A DNA stretch of 5,015 bases from Rickettsiales bacterium (GCA_947378695.1 CANCKZ010000066.1:1-5015); one strand, 5' to 3'. Positions 1 through 5,015 are shown, numbered from the stretch's first letter. A program made the numbers and translations. The notes: generated from the sequence alone by a model not told the origin.

Positions 1-1
1 C

Positions 2-403
2 ATTAGAAATGATTATATGAGCTCAATGATGGCATATAAATTTTGTCGTGTAATGTTTGATGAAGTAAAAAGAACGATGCCATATATAAAATATTCACGC
101 AGTGCTCCTCATGCAATTAACGCTCGTTCACTTAGATTATTGCAATCCCTTGGTATGAAGCAATCTGGCGTTCAAGAGAATGCAATAATGTGCAAAGATG
201 GAACATTTATTGATGAAGTAACGCTTATTTGGGATAATCCGAGTTTTTCACAGGCATCGTTATTTGCATATCACAAGTACTTATTGCAAAAATATTCATC
301 TGGTGCACAGTATAGCATTTCAGCATCTTATGAAGTGAAGGAGTCACGAGATAATGACAATTTCTTTACCTCGCGAACAAATTCCATTTCTCTTGCTGTG
401 TAA
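2..403 (+). CDS. GNAT-family N-acetyltransferase, C-terminal part (5' end cut by the window edge)
   Basis: The frame is open to the left edge, so the true start lies outside the window; the in-frame ATGs at 17, 26 and 29 are probably internal. What remains is the acetyl-CoA-binding back half of a GNAT fold of the RimJ/RimL-like type. The stretch HAINARSLRLLQSLGMKQSG matches the family pattern of an Asn followed by a Ser-Leu-Arg-Leu-Leu helix and a Gly-Phe/Met turn. It is followed by a CKDGTFIDEV segment like the family's 'dG.y.D' strand. Such enzymes transfer acetyl from acetyl-CoA to an amine, and the substrate cannot be read from this fragment. The end (TAA at 401-403) overlaps the end of the opposing LysR-type gene by 76 bases, and the last 40 or so residues go beyond the usual GNAT core, so the tail may be an extension. 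The family call is fairly safe; specificity is unknown. Confidence 0.7.
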   Translation: MRNDYMSSMMAYKFCRVMFDEVKRTMPYIKYSRSAPHAINARSLRLLQSLGMKQSGVQENAIMCKDGTFIDEVTLIWDNPSFSQASLFAYHKYLLQKYSSGAQYSISASYEVKESRDNDNFFTSRTNSISLAV

Positions 404-1224
404 GATTGTCGTGCGATTGCAATATAACGCAAAGGAGGTAGCTTGCCAGATAAATTAATCGACACAACATTTTTAATGTCGATTGGAATATCAGCAAAGA
501 GGCACGAACCGTGCCCTCTGGCAACAAATTTAATAATCATTTCATAGTCTGCGTTGTTAATTTTAATGCGTTGTTTGTCGTAAATTGATTGAAAAAGTGT
601 ACGGTAATTTTCGCTTATTTTGAAATCATCTATCATAATAAGATTTTCAGCAAATATATCTTCCTGTGTGATATTTTTGTTGTGCACAAGTGGGTTGTCT
701 TTATGTACTAATATTGCTGGCTCAAAGTCAATTGTGTCAAGAACTGCAATATCACTTGGCATTTCCGACGTAGGAAAAAATGCAACATCTACTATGTCTC
801 TTCTAATTAAGGAAATGGCATTGTCTCTATCTGTATTAAATATATCATACTTTGCATCATTATTTTTAAACTGACTTTGTCCAAGAACAATTGGCAAAAT
901 AGTACAACATACAGCGTGAGTTGCAGCAATTGAAAGAGATTGTGAGTCTTCAACGCAAAATGCATCGTTGATCGCCATTAATGATGGTTGAATTTTTTCA
1001 TACAAGCTGTGTGCATGCTTTGTTGGGTGCATTACATTGCTGATTTTTTCAAAAAGCGTTACACCACCAAGCATTTCTTCAATGTCATCAATTGCTCTTG
1101 TTATAACTGTTTGCGATGTTGATAGATTTTCTGCTGTTTTTGTGTATGATTTGCAGTGATACGCTTCACAAAACATGCGAAGTTTCAAATAACTTATCCT
1201 TCTAATGTTTGTCTTTCGAGCCAT
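328..1224 (-). CDS. LysR-type transcriptional regulator
   Basis: A 298-residue protein, the normal length for LysR-type regulators, which are DNA-binding tetramers controlled by a small effector. Residues about 12-70 form the winged helix-turn-helix: an opening helix (SYLKLRMFCEAYHCKSYTKT), then AENLSTSQTVITRAIDDIEE with the recognition helix, then the LFEK wing turn. Residues 70-90 fit the linker helix. The effector-binding domain begins near residue 95 (QSLSIAATHAV), with the family's VHKDNPLV element at 173-180 and VARGHGSCLF at 234-243, matching the usual 'V..G.G...lp' segment. The ATG at 1224 puts the HTH at the expected distance from the N-terminus; no clear Shine-Dalgarno sequence precedes it. 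The gene lies 79 bases downstream of hisIE in the same direction, not divergently from a target, so the regulon cannot be inferred. G+C here (about 35%) is slightly lower than in the his genes (about 40%). Family is confident; target and effector are unknown. Confidence 0.9.
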   Translation of the reverse strand: MARKTNIRRISYLKLRMFCEAYHCKSYTKTAENLSTSQTVITRAIDDIEEMLGGVTLFEKISNVMHPTKHAHSLYEKIQPSLMAINDAFCVEDSQSLSIAATHAVCCTILPIVLGQSQFKNNDAKYDIFNTDRDNAISLIRRDIVDVAFFPTSEMPSDIAVLDTIDFEPAILVHKDNPLVHNKNITQEDIFAENLIMIDDFKISENYRTLFQSIYDKQRIKINNADYEMIIKFVARGHGSCLFADIPIDIKNVVSINLSGKLPPLRYIAIARQSYTAREMEFVREVKKLSLSRDSFTS

Positions 1225-1248
1225 CGTAATTGCAATAATGATTGCATA

Positions 1249-1276
1249 CTTATAATTTCATAATTATACTTTTCAA
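1249..1276 (-). promoter_or_regulatory. Possible promoter of the LysR-type gene
   Basis: On the minus strand TTGAAA (1271-1276) is followed after 16 bases by TATAAG (1249-1254), about 25 bases before the ATG at 1224. Both hexamers resemble sigma-70 elements, and the -35 overlaps the central palindrome of the spacer, a position suited to autoregulation. The region is very AT-rich, so chance matches are easy and this is tentative. Confidence 0.3.
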
Positions 1277-1283
1277 GTATAAT
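1263..1283. promoter_or_regulatory. Perfect 9-bp inverted repeat upstream of the LysR-type gene (candidate operator)
   Basis: ATTATACTT and AAGTATAAT are exact reverse complements separated by TTC, giving a 21-base dyad in the hisIE-lysR spacer. It contains ATAC-N7-GTAT, an interrupted dyad of the general T-N11-A kind that LysR-type regulators bind, and it covers the proposed -35 hexamer. This fits an autoregulatory operator. It could instead be a weak hairpin at the end of the his transcript, but no run of T follows it on the minus strand, so I do not call it a terminator. Confidence 0.4.
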
Positions 1284-1303
1284 ATATCCATTTCTGCCAT
1301 TTT

Positions 1304-1942
1304 TTATTTATTACTCCGCCCCCTCAACACCTCAACAACATCAAAAATGCTCAAATTTCTGCATTTAAGGACAATCATAAGGTGAAAAATTAAATCGGCG
1401 GATTCCTCCAAAAGCAGGTGGTCGCTTTCGTTTATTGCGGCAATTGCAACTTCAACGCCTTCTTCTCCCACTTTTTGGGCAACCTTATTCACGCCCCTTG
1501 CAACCAGTTTTGCAACATAACTTTCCTCATTTTTGAATTCAATTCTTTGCGAAATCACTTCCTCCAAATTGCTTAAAACATTAGGTTGCACGCCAAAACA
1601 CGATTTTGTTCCCAAGTGGCAAGTGTTTCCAACGGGGTGAACAAGGGCAAGAATTGTGTCGCCATCGCAGTCAAGGTTCATTTCCACCATTTTCAAGATA
1701 TTCCCAGATTCCTCGCCCTTCATCCAAATTCTGTTTTTTGTTCGTGAAAAAAAGTGGATATTCCCCGTTTCGTGCGTTAAAATAATCGCTTCCTTGTTCA
1801 TGAATCCAAGCATAAGAACTTCCAGAGTTTTCACATTTTGAATTACGACAGGCACAAGATTATTACATTTTTCCCAGTCAATTTTATCGATAATTTGGTC
1901 AATAGCCTCGCTCATAGCCTCGCTTGCTAAATTCTTACACAT
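1304..1942 (-). CDS. hisI: Bifunctional phosphoribosyl-AMP cyclohydrolase / phosphoribosyl-ATP pyrophosphatase (HisIE)
   Basis: A fused enzyme for the second and third steps of histidine synthesis. The C-terminal HisE domain (about 135-212) removes pyrophosphate from phosphoribosyl-ATP; the N-terminal HisI domain (about 20-118) then opens the adenine ring of phosphoribosyl-AMP. HisI signatures are LVPVVIQ (29-35), SRTKNRIWMKGEESGN (66-81), the metal-binding DCDGD (91-95), and CHLGTKSCF with C108 and C115, which with C92 form the zinc site. HisE signatures are KVGEEGVEVA (157-166) and LEESADLIFH (178-187), which carry the acidic Mg-binding residues. The length of 212 is slightly above E. coli HisIE (203). 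The ATG at 1942 gives a 16-base overlap with hisF; the alternative ATG at 1915 would give 203 residues and an 11-base gap after hisF. Neither start has a convincing ribosome-binding site. All key residues are present, so this domain pair looks intact. It is the last his gene in the operon as seen here. Confidence 0.95.
   Translation of the reverse strand: MCKNLASEAMSEAIDQIIDKIDWEKCNNLVPVVIQNVKTLEVLMLGFMNKEAIILTHETGNIHFFSRTKNRIWMKGEESGNILKMVEMNLDCDGDTILALVHPVGNTCHLGTKSCFGVQPNVLSNLEEVISQRIEFKNEESYVAKLVARGVNKVAQKVGEEGVEVAIAAINESDHLLLEESADLIFHLMIVLKCRNLSIFDVVEVLRGRSNK
1902..1925. repeat. Two tandem 12-bp units in the 5' end of hisIE
   Basis: ATAGCCTCGCTC at 1902-1913 is followed directly by ATAGCCTCGCTT at 1914-1925, differing only in the last base. 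In hisIE this is an in-frame four-residue duplication (SEAM-SEAI, residues 7-14). It sits in the poorly conserved N-terminal leader before the HisI domain and creates the alternative start Met10. Confidence 0.75.
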
Positions 1943-2682
1943 ATATTTTTTTCTAAAAGATATATTTTTAATTCCAAAATGGATATTTCATTTTTGTGGA
2001 AAACACTTGCGGCAAGGGCACCGCTAATGCTCGTTTTTTGAAAAGCATCGGCAAAATGTGCCATTGAACCTGCACCGCCGGAAGCTATCACGGGAATTTT
2101 CACGGCAGAAGAAATTTCCGCCAAAAGTGTGGTATCAAAGCCATTTTTTGTGCCATCAGAATTAATTGAATTCAGCACAACTTCCCCAGCACCACGGCTT
2201 ACAACTTCGCTTGCCCAGTTTGTGACAGACCTCTCAATTTCCTGCGTTTTGGAGTTATCGCCCGTGTTTTTGTAAATTTTGCCGTCTTTTGTGTCAATTC
2301 CAACAACAATTGTTGAAGTTCCAAACCTTTTTGCGATGTCATCAATCAAATTTGGGTTGTTAATTGCGGGCGAATTTATGGAGATTTTGTCTGCTCCTGC
2401 GTTTAAAATTGCTTCAACTTTGGCGATTGAATCAATTTTTCCTGCCACGCAAAATGGGATATTTATCACCCGTGCAATGTCTTCAACCCATTTGTAATTA
2501 ACCGTTTTTTCATCACAAGATGCCAAAATATCATACAAAACAAGCTCATCAACGCCAGCTTTGGAATACCTTTTTGCCATTTCAATAATGTCTCCAATCA
2601 CTTCATGATTTTGAAATTTCACCCCCTTAACAACCATTCCATTGGCAATATCAAGGCACGCAATTATCCGCTTTGCTATCAT
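1927..2682 (-). CDS. hisF: Imidazole glycerol phosphate synthase cyclase subunit (HisF)
   Basis: A 251-residue (beta-alpha)8 barrel that takes ammonia from HisH and converts PRFAR to imidazole-glycerol phosphate and AICAR. Both catalytic aspartates are in canonical places: D11 in IIACLD and D130 in VVGID. The ammonia-gate residues R5, E46, K99 and E167 are all present. Phosphate-binding elements include N103, SDGT (175-178), SGGAG (201-205) and GALAASVF (221-228). The wording is of the E. coli type (IPFCVAG, GADKISINSPA, FHK), and the length is close to E. coli HisF (258). One departure stands out: residue 82 in the VAGGI phosphate loop is Lys (AAA at 2437-2439), giving VAGKI. The ATG at 2682 overlaps the stop of the DUF167 gene in an ATGA junction, implying translational coupling. 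Its usual partner HisH is encoded two genes upstream. Identity is certain; full activity is open because of K82. Confidence 0.96.
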   Translation of the reverse strand: MIAKRIIACLDIANGMVVKGVKFQNHEVIGDIIEMAKRYSKAGVDELVLYDILASCDEKTVNYKWVEDIARVINIPFCVAGKIDSIAKVEAILNAGADKISINSPAINNPNLIDDIAKRFGTSTIVVGIDTKDGKIYKNTGDNSKTQEIERSVTNWASEVVSRGAGEVVLNSINSDGTKNGFDTTLLAEISSAVKIPVIASGGAGSMAHFADAFQKTSISGALAASVFHKNEISILELKIYLLEKNICVRI

Positions 2683-2936
2683 ATATTTTCAATAATTTCT
2701 ATAACTTTATTTCGTGATGTTTCGCCCAAAACTATTCGCACTTGGTTTTTCTTGCAACCAAAATGTTTTGAAAGCAGGGCGATGAGTTCCTCGTTTGCTT
2801 TGCCGTTTTCAGGCACACTTGAAAGCCGAACTTTAAAAGTGCCGTCTTCAAGTTCTTCAATTGGCGAGTTTTTGCCTCCAACTTTCGCACTTGATTTCGC
2901 TTTCGCATTTGGCGTAACTTTAACAGAAATTTTCAT
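2679..2936 (-). CDS. DUF167 / YggU-family small protein
   Basis: An 85-residue protein that matches the YggU/DUF167 family in length and pattern: an opening KISVKVTPNAKA strand, then a DGTFKVRLSSVPENGKANEEL core whose 'V..PP..GKAN..L' signature is typical (here SVPENGKAN, about residues 40-48), then LLSKHFGC and VRIVLGETSRNKVIEI. The molecular role of this family is not established, so no function is assigned. It lies between hisA and hisF: its ATG overlaps the last codons of the hisA frame (ATGA) and its stop overlaps the hisF ATG (ATGA). It is therefore embedded in and presumably co-translated with the his operon, which is not a usual place for it. No membrane segment or signal peptide is seen. 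The family call is confident. Confidence 0.88.
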   Translation of the reverse strand: MKISVKVTPNAKAKSSAKVGGKNSPIEELEDGTFKVRLSSVPENGKANEELIALLSKHFGCKKNQVRIVLGETSRNKVIEIIENI

Positions 2937-3637
2937 AAACTGTCAATAATGCCTTCATAAAGTGCCTTGCCAACGATTGCAAAATCCGTAATTTCCCGCA
3001 GATTTTCCAAATCTCTAACACACGAAACCCCGCCCGATGCCTGCAACCTCAACCGTGGAAAGCGTGCTTTTATTTGGCGGTAAAGTTCCAAATTTGCCCC
3101 TTACATAGTGCCATCAACCGCAATATCTGTGATTAAAACCTCACTTGCAAGCTCGTCATATTGCTTCAAAGTTTCAAAAATATTCACATTCGAACCCTCA
3201 ATCCAACCATTTGCCTTTGGAAAATAATCCCCATTTTCCAGCTTGCAATCAATTGCTAAAACCACATTTTTTTTGCCAATTTTTGCTAGAATTTCCTTCG
3301 TAAGTTCAAAATTTGTGATAGCAACCGTGCCTAAAACAACCGCATCAATGCCAAGTTCCAGCACGCTTTGTGCAATTTCAACGCTGCGAATTCCACCACC
3401 AAGTTGAAGCTTTCCACCAAATTGCTTGCGAATGGATTTTATCGCTTCAATGTTTGAAATGCCATCGCCTTTTGCACCGTTTAAATCCACAATATGCAAA
3501 CGCTCAAAGTGTTGATACTTCGCAAGTAAATCGCTAATTTCCACATTATAAACCGTTTTTTCGCCATAATTTCCCTTAAAAAGGCGAACAATATTGCCAT
3601 CAAGCAAATCAATTGAAGGGATAACAAAATTTTTCAT
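2933..3637 (-). pseudogene. hisA: hisA, ProFAR isomerase, interrupted by an in-frame TAA at 3101-3103
   Basis: HisA isomerises ProFAR to PRFAR, the substrate of HisF/HisH. The frame starts at the ATG at 3637, which overlaps the hisH stop (ATGA). The first 178 residues are good HisA: VIPSIDLLDG with catalytic D10, LGGGIRS (79-84), VVLGT (100-104), VLAID with D130, and LITDIAVDGTM (168-178). A TAA stop follows. The same frame then continues without another stop for 55 codons of plain HisA sequence: GANLELYRQIKARF, LQASGGVS (the beta-7 phosphate loop), and AIVGKALYEGI (the beta-8 phosphate loop). It ends at TGA 2933-2935, overlapping the DUF167 start. Complete, it would be 234 codons, near the family's 240 or so. 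The first part alone lacks both C-terminal phosphate-binding loops, so it should not form a working barrel. The stop looks like one substitution, for example a Lys or Gln codon turned to TAA. A sequencing error is the main alternative. TAA also ends hisIE and the LysR-type gene, so recoding is unlikely. Confidence 0.85.
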
Positions 3638-4200
3638 AAATTAATAAAATCGTTAAGAATTTTTTCACCAATAACGCCCGATTTTTCAGGGTGAAATTGA
3701 CAGCCAAGAAAGTTATTTTTGCGAACAATCGCCGAAATTTCAACACCAAAATATTCAACAAAACCCTCCGTATATTCCCCAATTGGTGCGTAAAAACTGT
3801 TTGCAAAAAACACAAATTCACCATCATATCCACCGCCAATAATCCTATTCCAACCCATTTGCGGAACAAGAATGCCATCTGGCAATTTCACAATTTCGCC
3901 ATCAAAAATTCCAAGGCAATCAACACCGCCTTCCGCAGATTTCCCAAACATCACCTGCATTCCAAGGCAAATTCCAAGCACTGGCTTTTTGGTGTTTCTA
4001 ATGCAATTGCTCAATTTTTGAGATTCCACCATCGCCATCGCAGTTTCAGCATGACCAACCCCCGGAATAATAATTCCTTCGCAAACTTCAAATTCATCAG
4101 GCGATTTCACAATAACAACATCATCAACGCCAAGCCTGTTCAACGCAAATTTTATTGAATTGATATTGTACCCGCCGCTGTTTAAAATTCCAATTTTCAT
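3634..4200 (-). CDS. hisH: Imidazole glycerol phosphate synthase glutamine amidotransferase subunit (HisH)
   Basis: A 188-residue class I glutamine amidotransferase that releases ammonia from glutamine and channels it to HisF. The catalytic triad is visible: C78 in PVLGICLGMQ, with H170 and E172 in CQFHPEKS. The early IIIPGVGH segment (43-50) and PQMGWN (113-118), both typical of HisH, are also present. Length is slightly below the usual 195-200. The common HSY signature late in the protein reads ANSFY (133-137) here, a mild departure. The ATG at 4200 overlaps the stop of a short upstream frame (ATGA), and its own TGA overlaps the hisA start. No Shine-Dalgarno sequence is evident before the ATG, so translation may rely on coupling. 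The protein looks intact. Confidence 0.95.
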   Translation of the reverse strand: MKIGILNSGGYNINSIKFALNRLGVDDVVIVKSPDEFEVCEGIIIPGVGHAETAMAMVESQKLSNCIRNTKKPVLGICLGMQVMFGKSAEGGVDCLGIFDGEIVKLPDGILVPQMGWNRIIGGGYDGEFVFFANSFYAPIGEYTEGFVEYFGVEISAIVRKNNFLGCQFHPEKSGVIGEKILNDFINL

Positions 4201-4448
4201 TTTTGTTTAAATAAGTTTTGCGTTTGATAAGATGAGGGGCGGGCACCGTATTCTGGAAATCGTGACTGAGGATATCGCAAGATATCCGAAGCGAAGAACG
4301 ATTGGAACGAATAGGGGCACGAACCGAGATCGCCAGATATTTTGACAGATACAACCTCAAAACCGTGTGCGAAATTTCCCGTGGTGTTGCTCATAAATTC
4401 GCAAAACCGCAAAAAATCTCGCCTTCCGTTGCAAAATCCCAAAATCAC
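4197..4448 (-). CDS. Doubtful 83-codon frame filling the hisD-hisH gap
   Basis: I do not recognise this frame. It opens with GTG overlapping the hisD stop (GTGA) and closes with TGA overlapping the hisH start (ATGA), so it would be coupled at both ends like its neighbours. The predicted peptide is rich in Phe, Ser, Arg and Cys, has no motif of HisC or HisB (no HisB His-rich metal motifs, no HisC PLP-lysine motif), and has no clear membrane segment. About a third of it overlaps a G+C-rich palindrome. A second frame on the same strand is also partly open here, so the open reading may be accidental. It may be non-coding sequence left after loss of hisC and hisB, or a small coupled leader for hisH. 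Low confidence that it makes a useful protein. Confidence 0.2.
   Translation of the reverse strand: MILGFCNGRRDFLRFCEFMSNTTGNFAHGFEVVSVKISGDLGSCPYSFQSFFASDILRYPQSRFPEYGARPSSYQTQNLFKQK
4246..4315. repeat. Nested imperfect palindrome, possibly a mobile palindromic element or structured RNA
   Basis: Three nested stems share one centre: CC(g)TATTC at 4246-4253 with GAATAGG at 4309-4315; AATCGT at 4258-4263 with ACGATT at 4298-4303; and GGATATC at 4270-4276 with GATATCC at 4281-4287, closing on a four-base loop, GCAA. On the plus strand the loop is of GNRA type, and the inner stem is flanked by GA (4268-4269) opposite GA (4288-4289), able to form tandem sheared G-A pairs. G+C over about 4231-4335 is near 50%, above the roughly 40% of the his genes, and the plus strand is purine-rich, opposite to the neighbouring coding sense. 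This suggests an inserted element. I cannot assign it to a known repeat family. Confidence 0.5.
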
Positions 4449-5015
4449 ACCCTCACAATAACAGATTCCGCGTGCATTTCAAGCTCTTCTGCCATCGCCA
4501 TTGCAATCACAGATTTGCTGATTTCAACAAGACCTTGCTTGGTTGCTTCTTGAAAAGTGATAAACTTGCCAAATGAAAGGACAGAAAGCCCTGAAAACGC
4601 TTTTGCAAAGCCCGATGTTGGCAAAACATGGTTTGTTCCACTGGCGTAATCTCCCAGAGATTCCGGCGTATTCCCAGCAACAAAAACAGAACCTGCATTC
4701 GTGATTTTGTGAATGTAATCGTTAGCATTTTCAACATTCAAAATTAAATGTTCAGGAGCAATATCATTTGCCTCCTCAATTGCTTCTTCAACATTATTGA
4801 ACTTTTTTATAACCAAATTTTTAATGGAATGCTCCAAAATGTGCCATCTTTTGCAATTTTTTGCAAAGTCGTGAATTTCGTTTTCAATGCGTGAAATAAT
4901 CGCATGATCTGTTGAAAAAAGCCACGCTTTTGATTCGCGACCGTGCTCCAATTGGGCGAGGATATCCGTCACAACGCTTTCGTAATTTCCACCGTCCGAA
5001 ATGACCAAAACCTCG
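4445..5015 (-). CDS. hisD: Histidinol dehydrogenase (HisD), C-terminal part (5' end cut by the window edge)
   Basis: HisD oxidises L-histidinol to L-histidine in two NAD-dependent steps. About 189 C-terminal residues lie in the window, against about 430 in a full enzyme, and the frame runs off the right edge. Counting from the first whole codon (5014), the zinc ligands of the family are Q21 and H24 in AQLEHG, D122 in GDYASGTNHVLPT, and H181 in EMHAES. The catalytic Glu-His pair is E88-H89 in DIAPEHL. NAGSVFVAGNTPESLGDY and the final EELEMHAESV also match the family closely, with the conserved Glu at 176. No damage is visible in this part. The gene ends with TGA at 4445-4447. It is the most upstream his gene seen, so the operon promoter, and hisG if present in the operon, should lie beyond the right edge. 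Confidence 0.95.
   Translation of the reverse strand, partial: EVLVISDGGNYESVVTDILAQLEHGRESKAWLFSTDHAIISRIENEIHDFAKNCKRWHILEHSIKNLVIKKFNNVEEAIEEANDIAPEHLILNVENANDYIHKITNAGSVFVAGNTPESLGDYASGTNHVLPTSGFAKAFSGLSVLSFGKFITFQEATKQGLVEISKSVIAMAMAEELEMHAESVIVRV

Noticed and set aside
481..519. GATTGGAA and GGCACGAACCG in the LysR-type gene, in the same order as in the palindromic element (4300-4326), plus a small hairpin at 498-519.
   Set aside because: The stretch encodes the ordinary VARGHGSC segment of a LysR-type protein, the spacing differs (12 versus 8 bases), and an 11-base match is expected by chance at this scale.
1263..1283. The palindrome as an intrinsic terminator of the his operon.
   Set aside because: The stem is AT-rich with only one G-C pair per arm and no T-run follows on the minus strand.
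3101..3103. TAA as a recoded sense codon explaining the hisA stop.
   Set aside because: TAA ends hisIE, the LysR-type gene and the acetyltransferase gene in this same window, and no other gene here has an internal TAA.
3691..4158. A long plus-strand frame of 155 codons opposite hisH.
   Set aside because: It is antisense to a clear hisH, its peptide is a low-complexity mix rich in Asn, Lys and Phe, and no family features are seen.
4303..4330. A tRNA-like 3' end on the minus strand (GGTTCG ... TTCCA).
   Set aside because: The five bases before and after the supposed T-loop do not pair beyond two G-C pairs, and no matching acceptor or anticodon arm is found upstream, so it is not a tRNA gene or a convincing attachment site.
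4958..4970. A second copy of the element's GAGGATATC word within hisD.
   Set aside because: Only nine bases match, and they encode the conserved DILAQ segment of HisD.

Overview
The window is about 39% G+C and reads as a bacterial chromosome segment, probably from a Gram-negative lineage. The support for that is a LysR-type regulator, a fused HisIE, and a HisF whose wording is of the E. coli type (IPFCVAG, GADKISINSPA, SGGAGSM, GALAASVFHK). I cannot name the genus. A host-associated or otherwise auxotrophy-tolerant organism is possible, because the histidine genes show signs of decay.

Layout. From the right edge to about 1300, everything is on the minus strand and forms a compact histidine-biosynthesis operon: hisD (C-terminal part only), a 244-base stretch with no recognisable gene, hisH, hisA, a DUF167/YggU-type small gene, hisF and hisIE. 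Most junctions are 4-base start/stop overlaps. Next come a 79-base AT-rich spacer with a perfect 9-bp palindrome and a LysR-type regulator gene, also on the minus strand. The left edge holds the C-terminal half of a GNAT-type acetyltransferase gene on the plus strand, which runs convergently into the end of the lysR-type gene.

How the genes work together. HisIE (steps 2 and 3), HisA (step 4) and HisH/HisF (step 5) take phosphoribosyl-ATP to imidazole-glycerol phosphate, and HisD performs the last two oxidations to histidine. hisG, hisB and hisC are not in the window. In the common D-C-B-H-A-F-I order, hisC and hisB belong between hisD and hisH. Here that slot holds only the 244-base stretch, which contains a G+C-richer imperfect palindrome.

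Points most worth attention. (1) hisA carries an in-frame TAA right after its DGTM motif, while the rest of the HisA barrel remains readable in the same frame. (2) The hisC-hisB slot is emptied and occupied by a structured, compositionally distinct element. (3) HisF has lysine in place of a conserved phosphate-binding glycine. Together these suggest a his operon under relaxed selection, although a sequencing error in hisA cannot be excluded from this window alone. I saw no rRNA, tRNA, CRISPR array or transposase.
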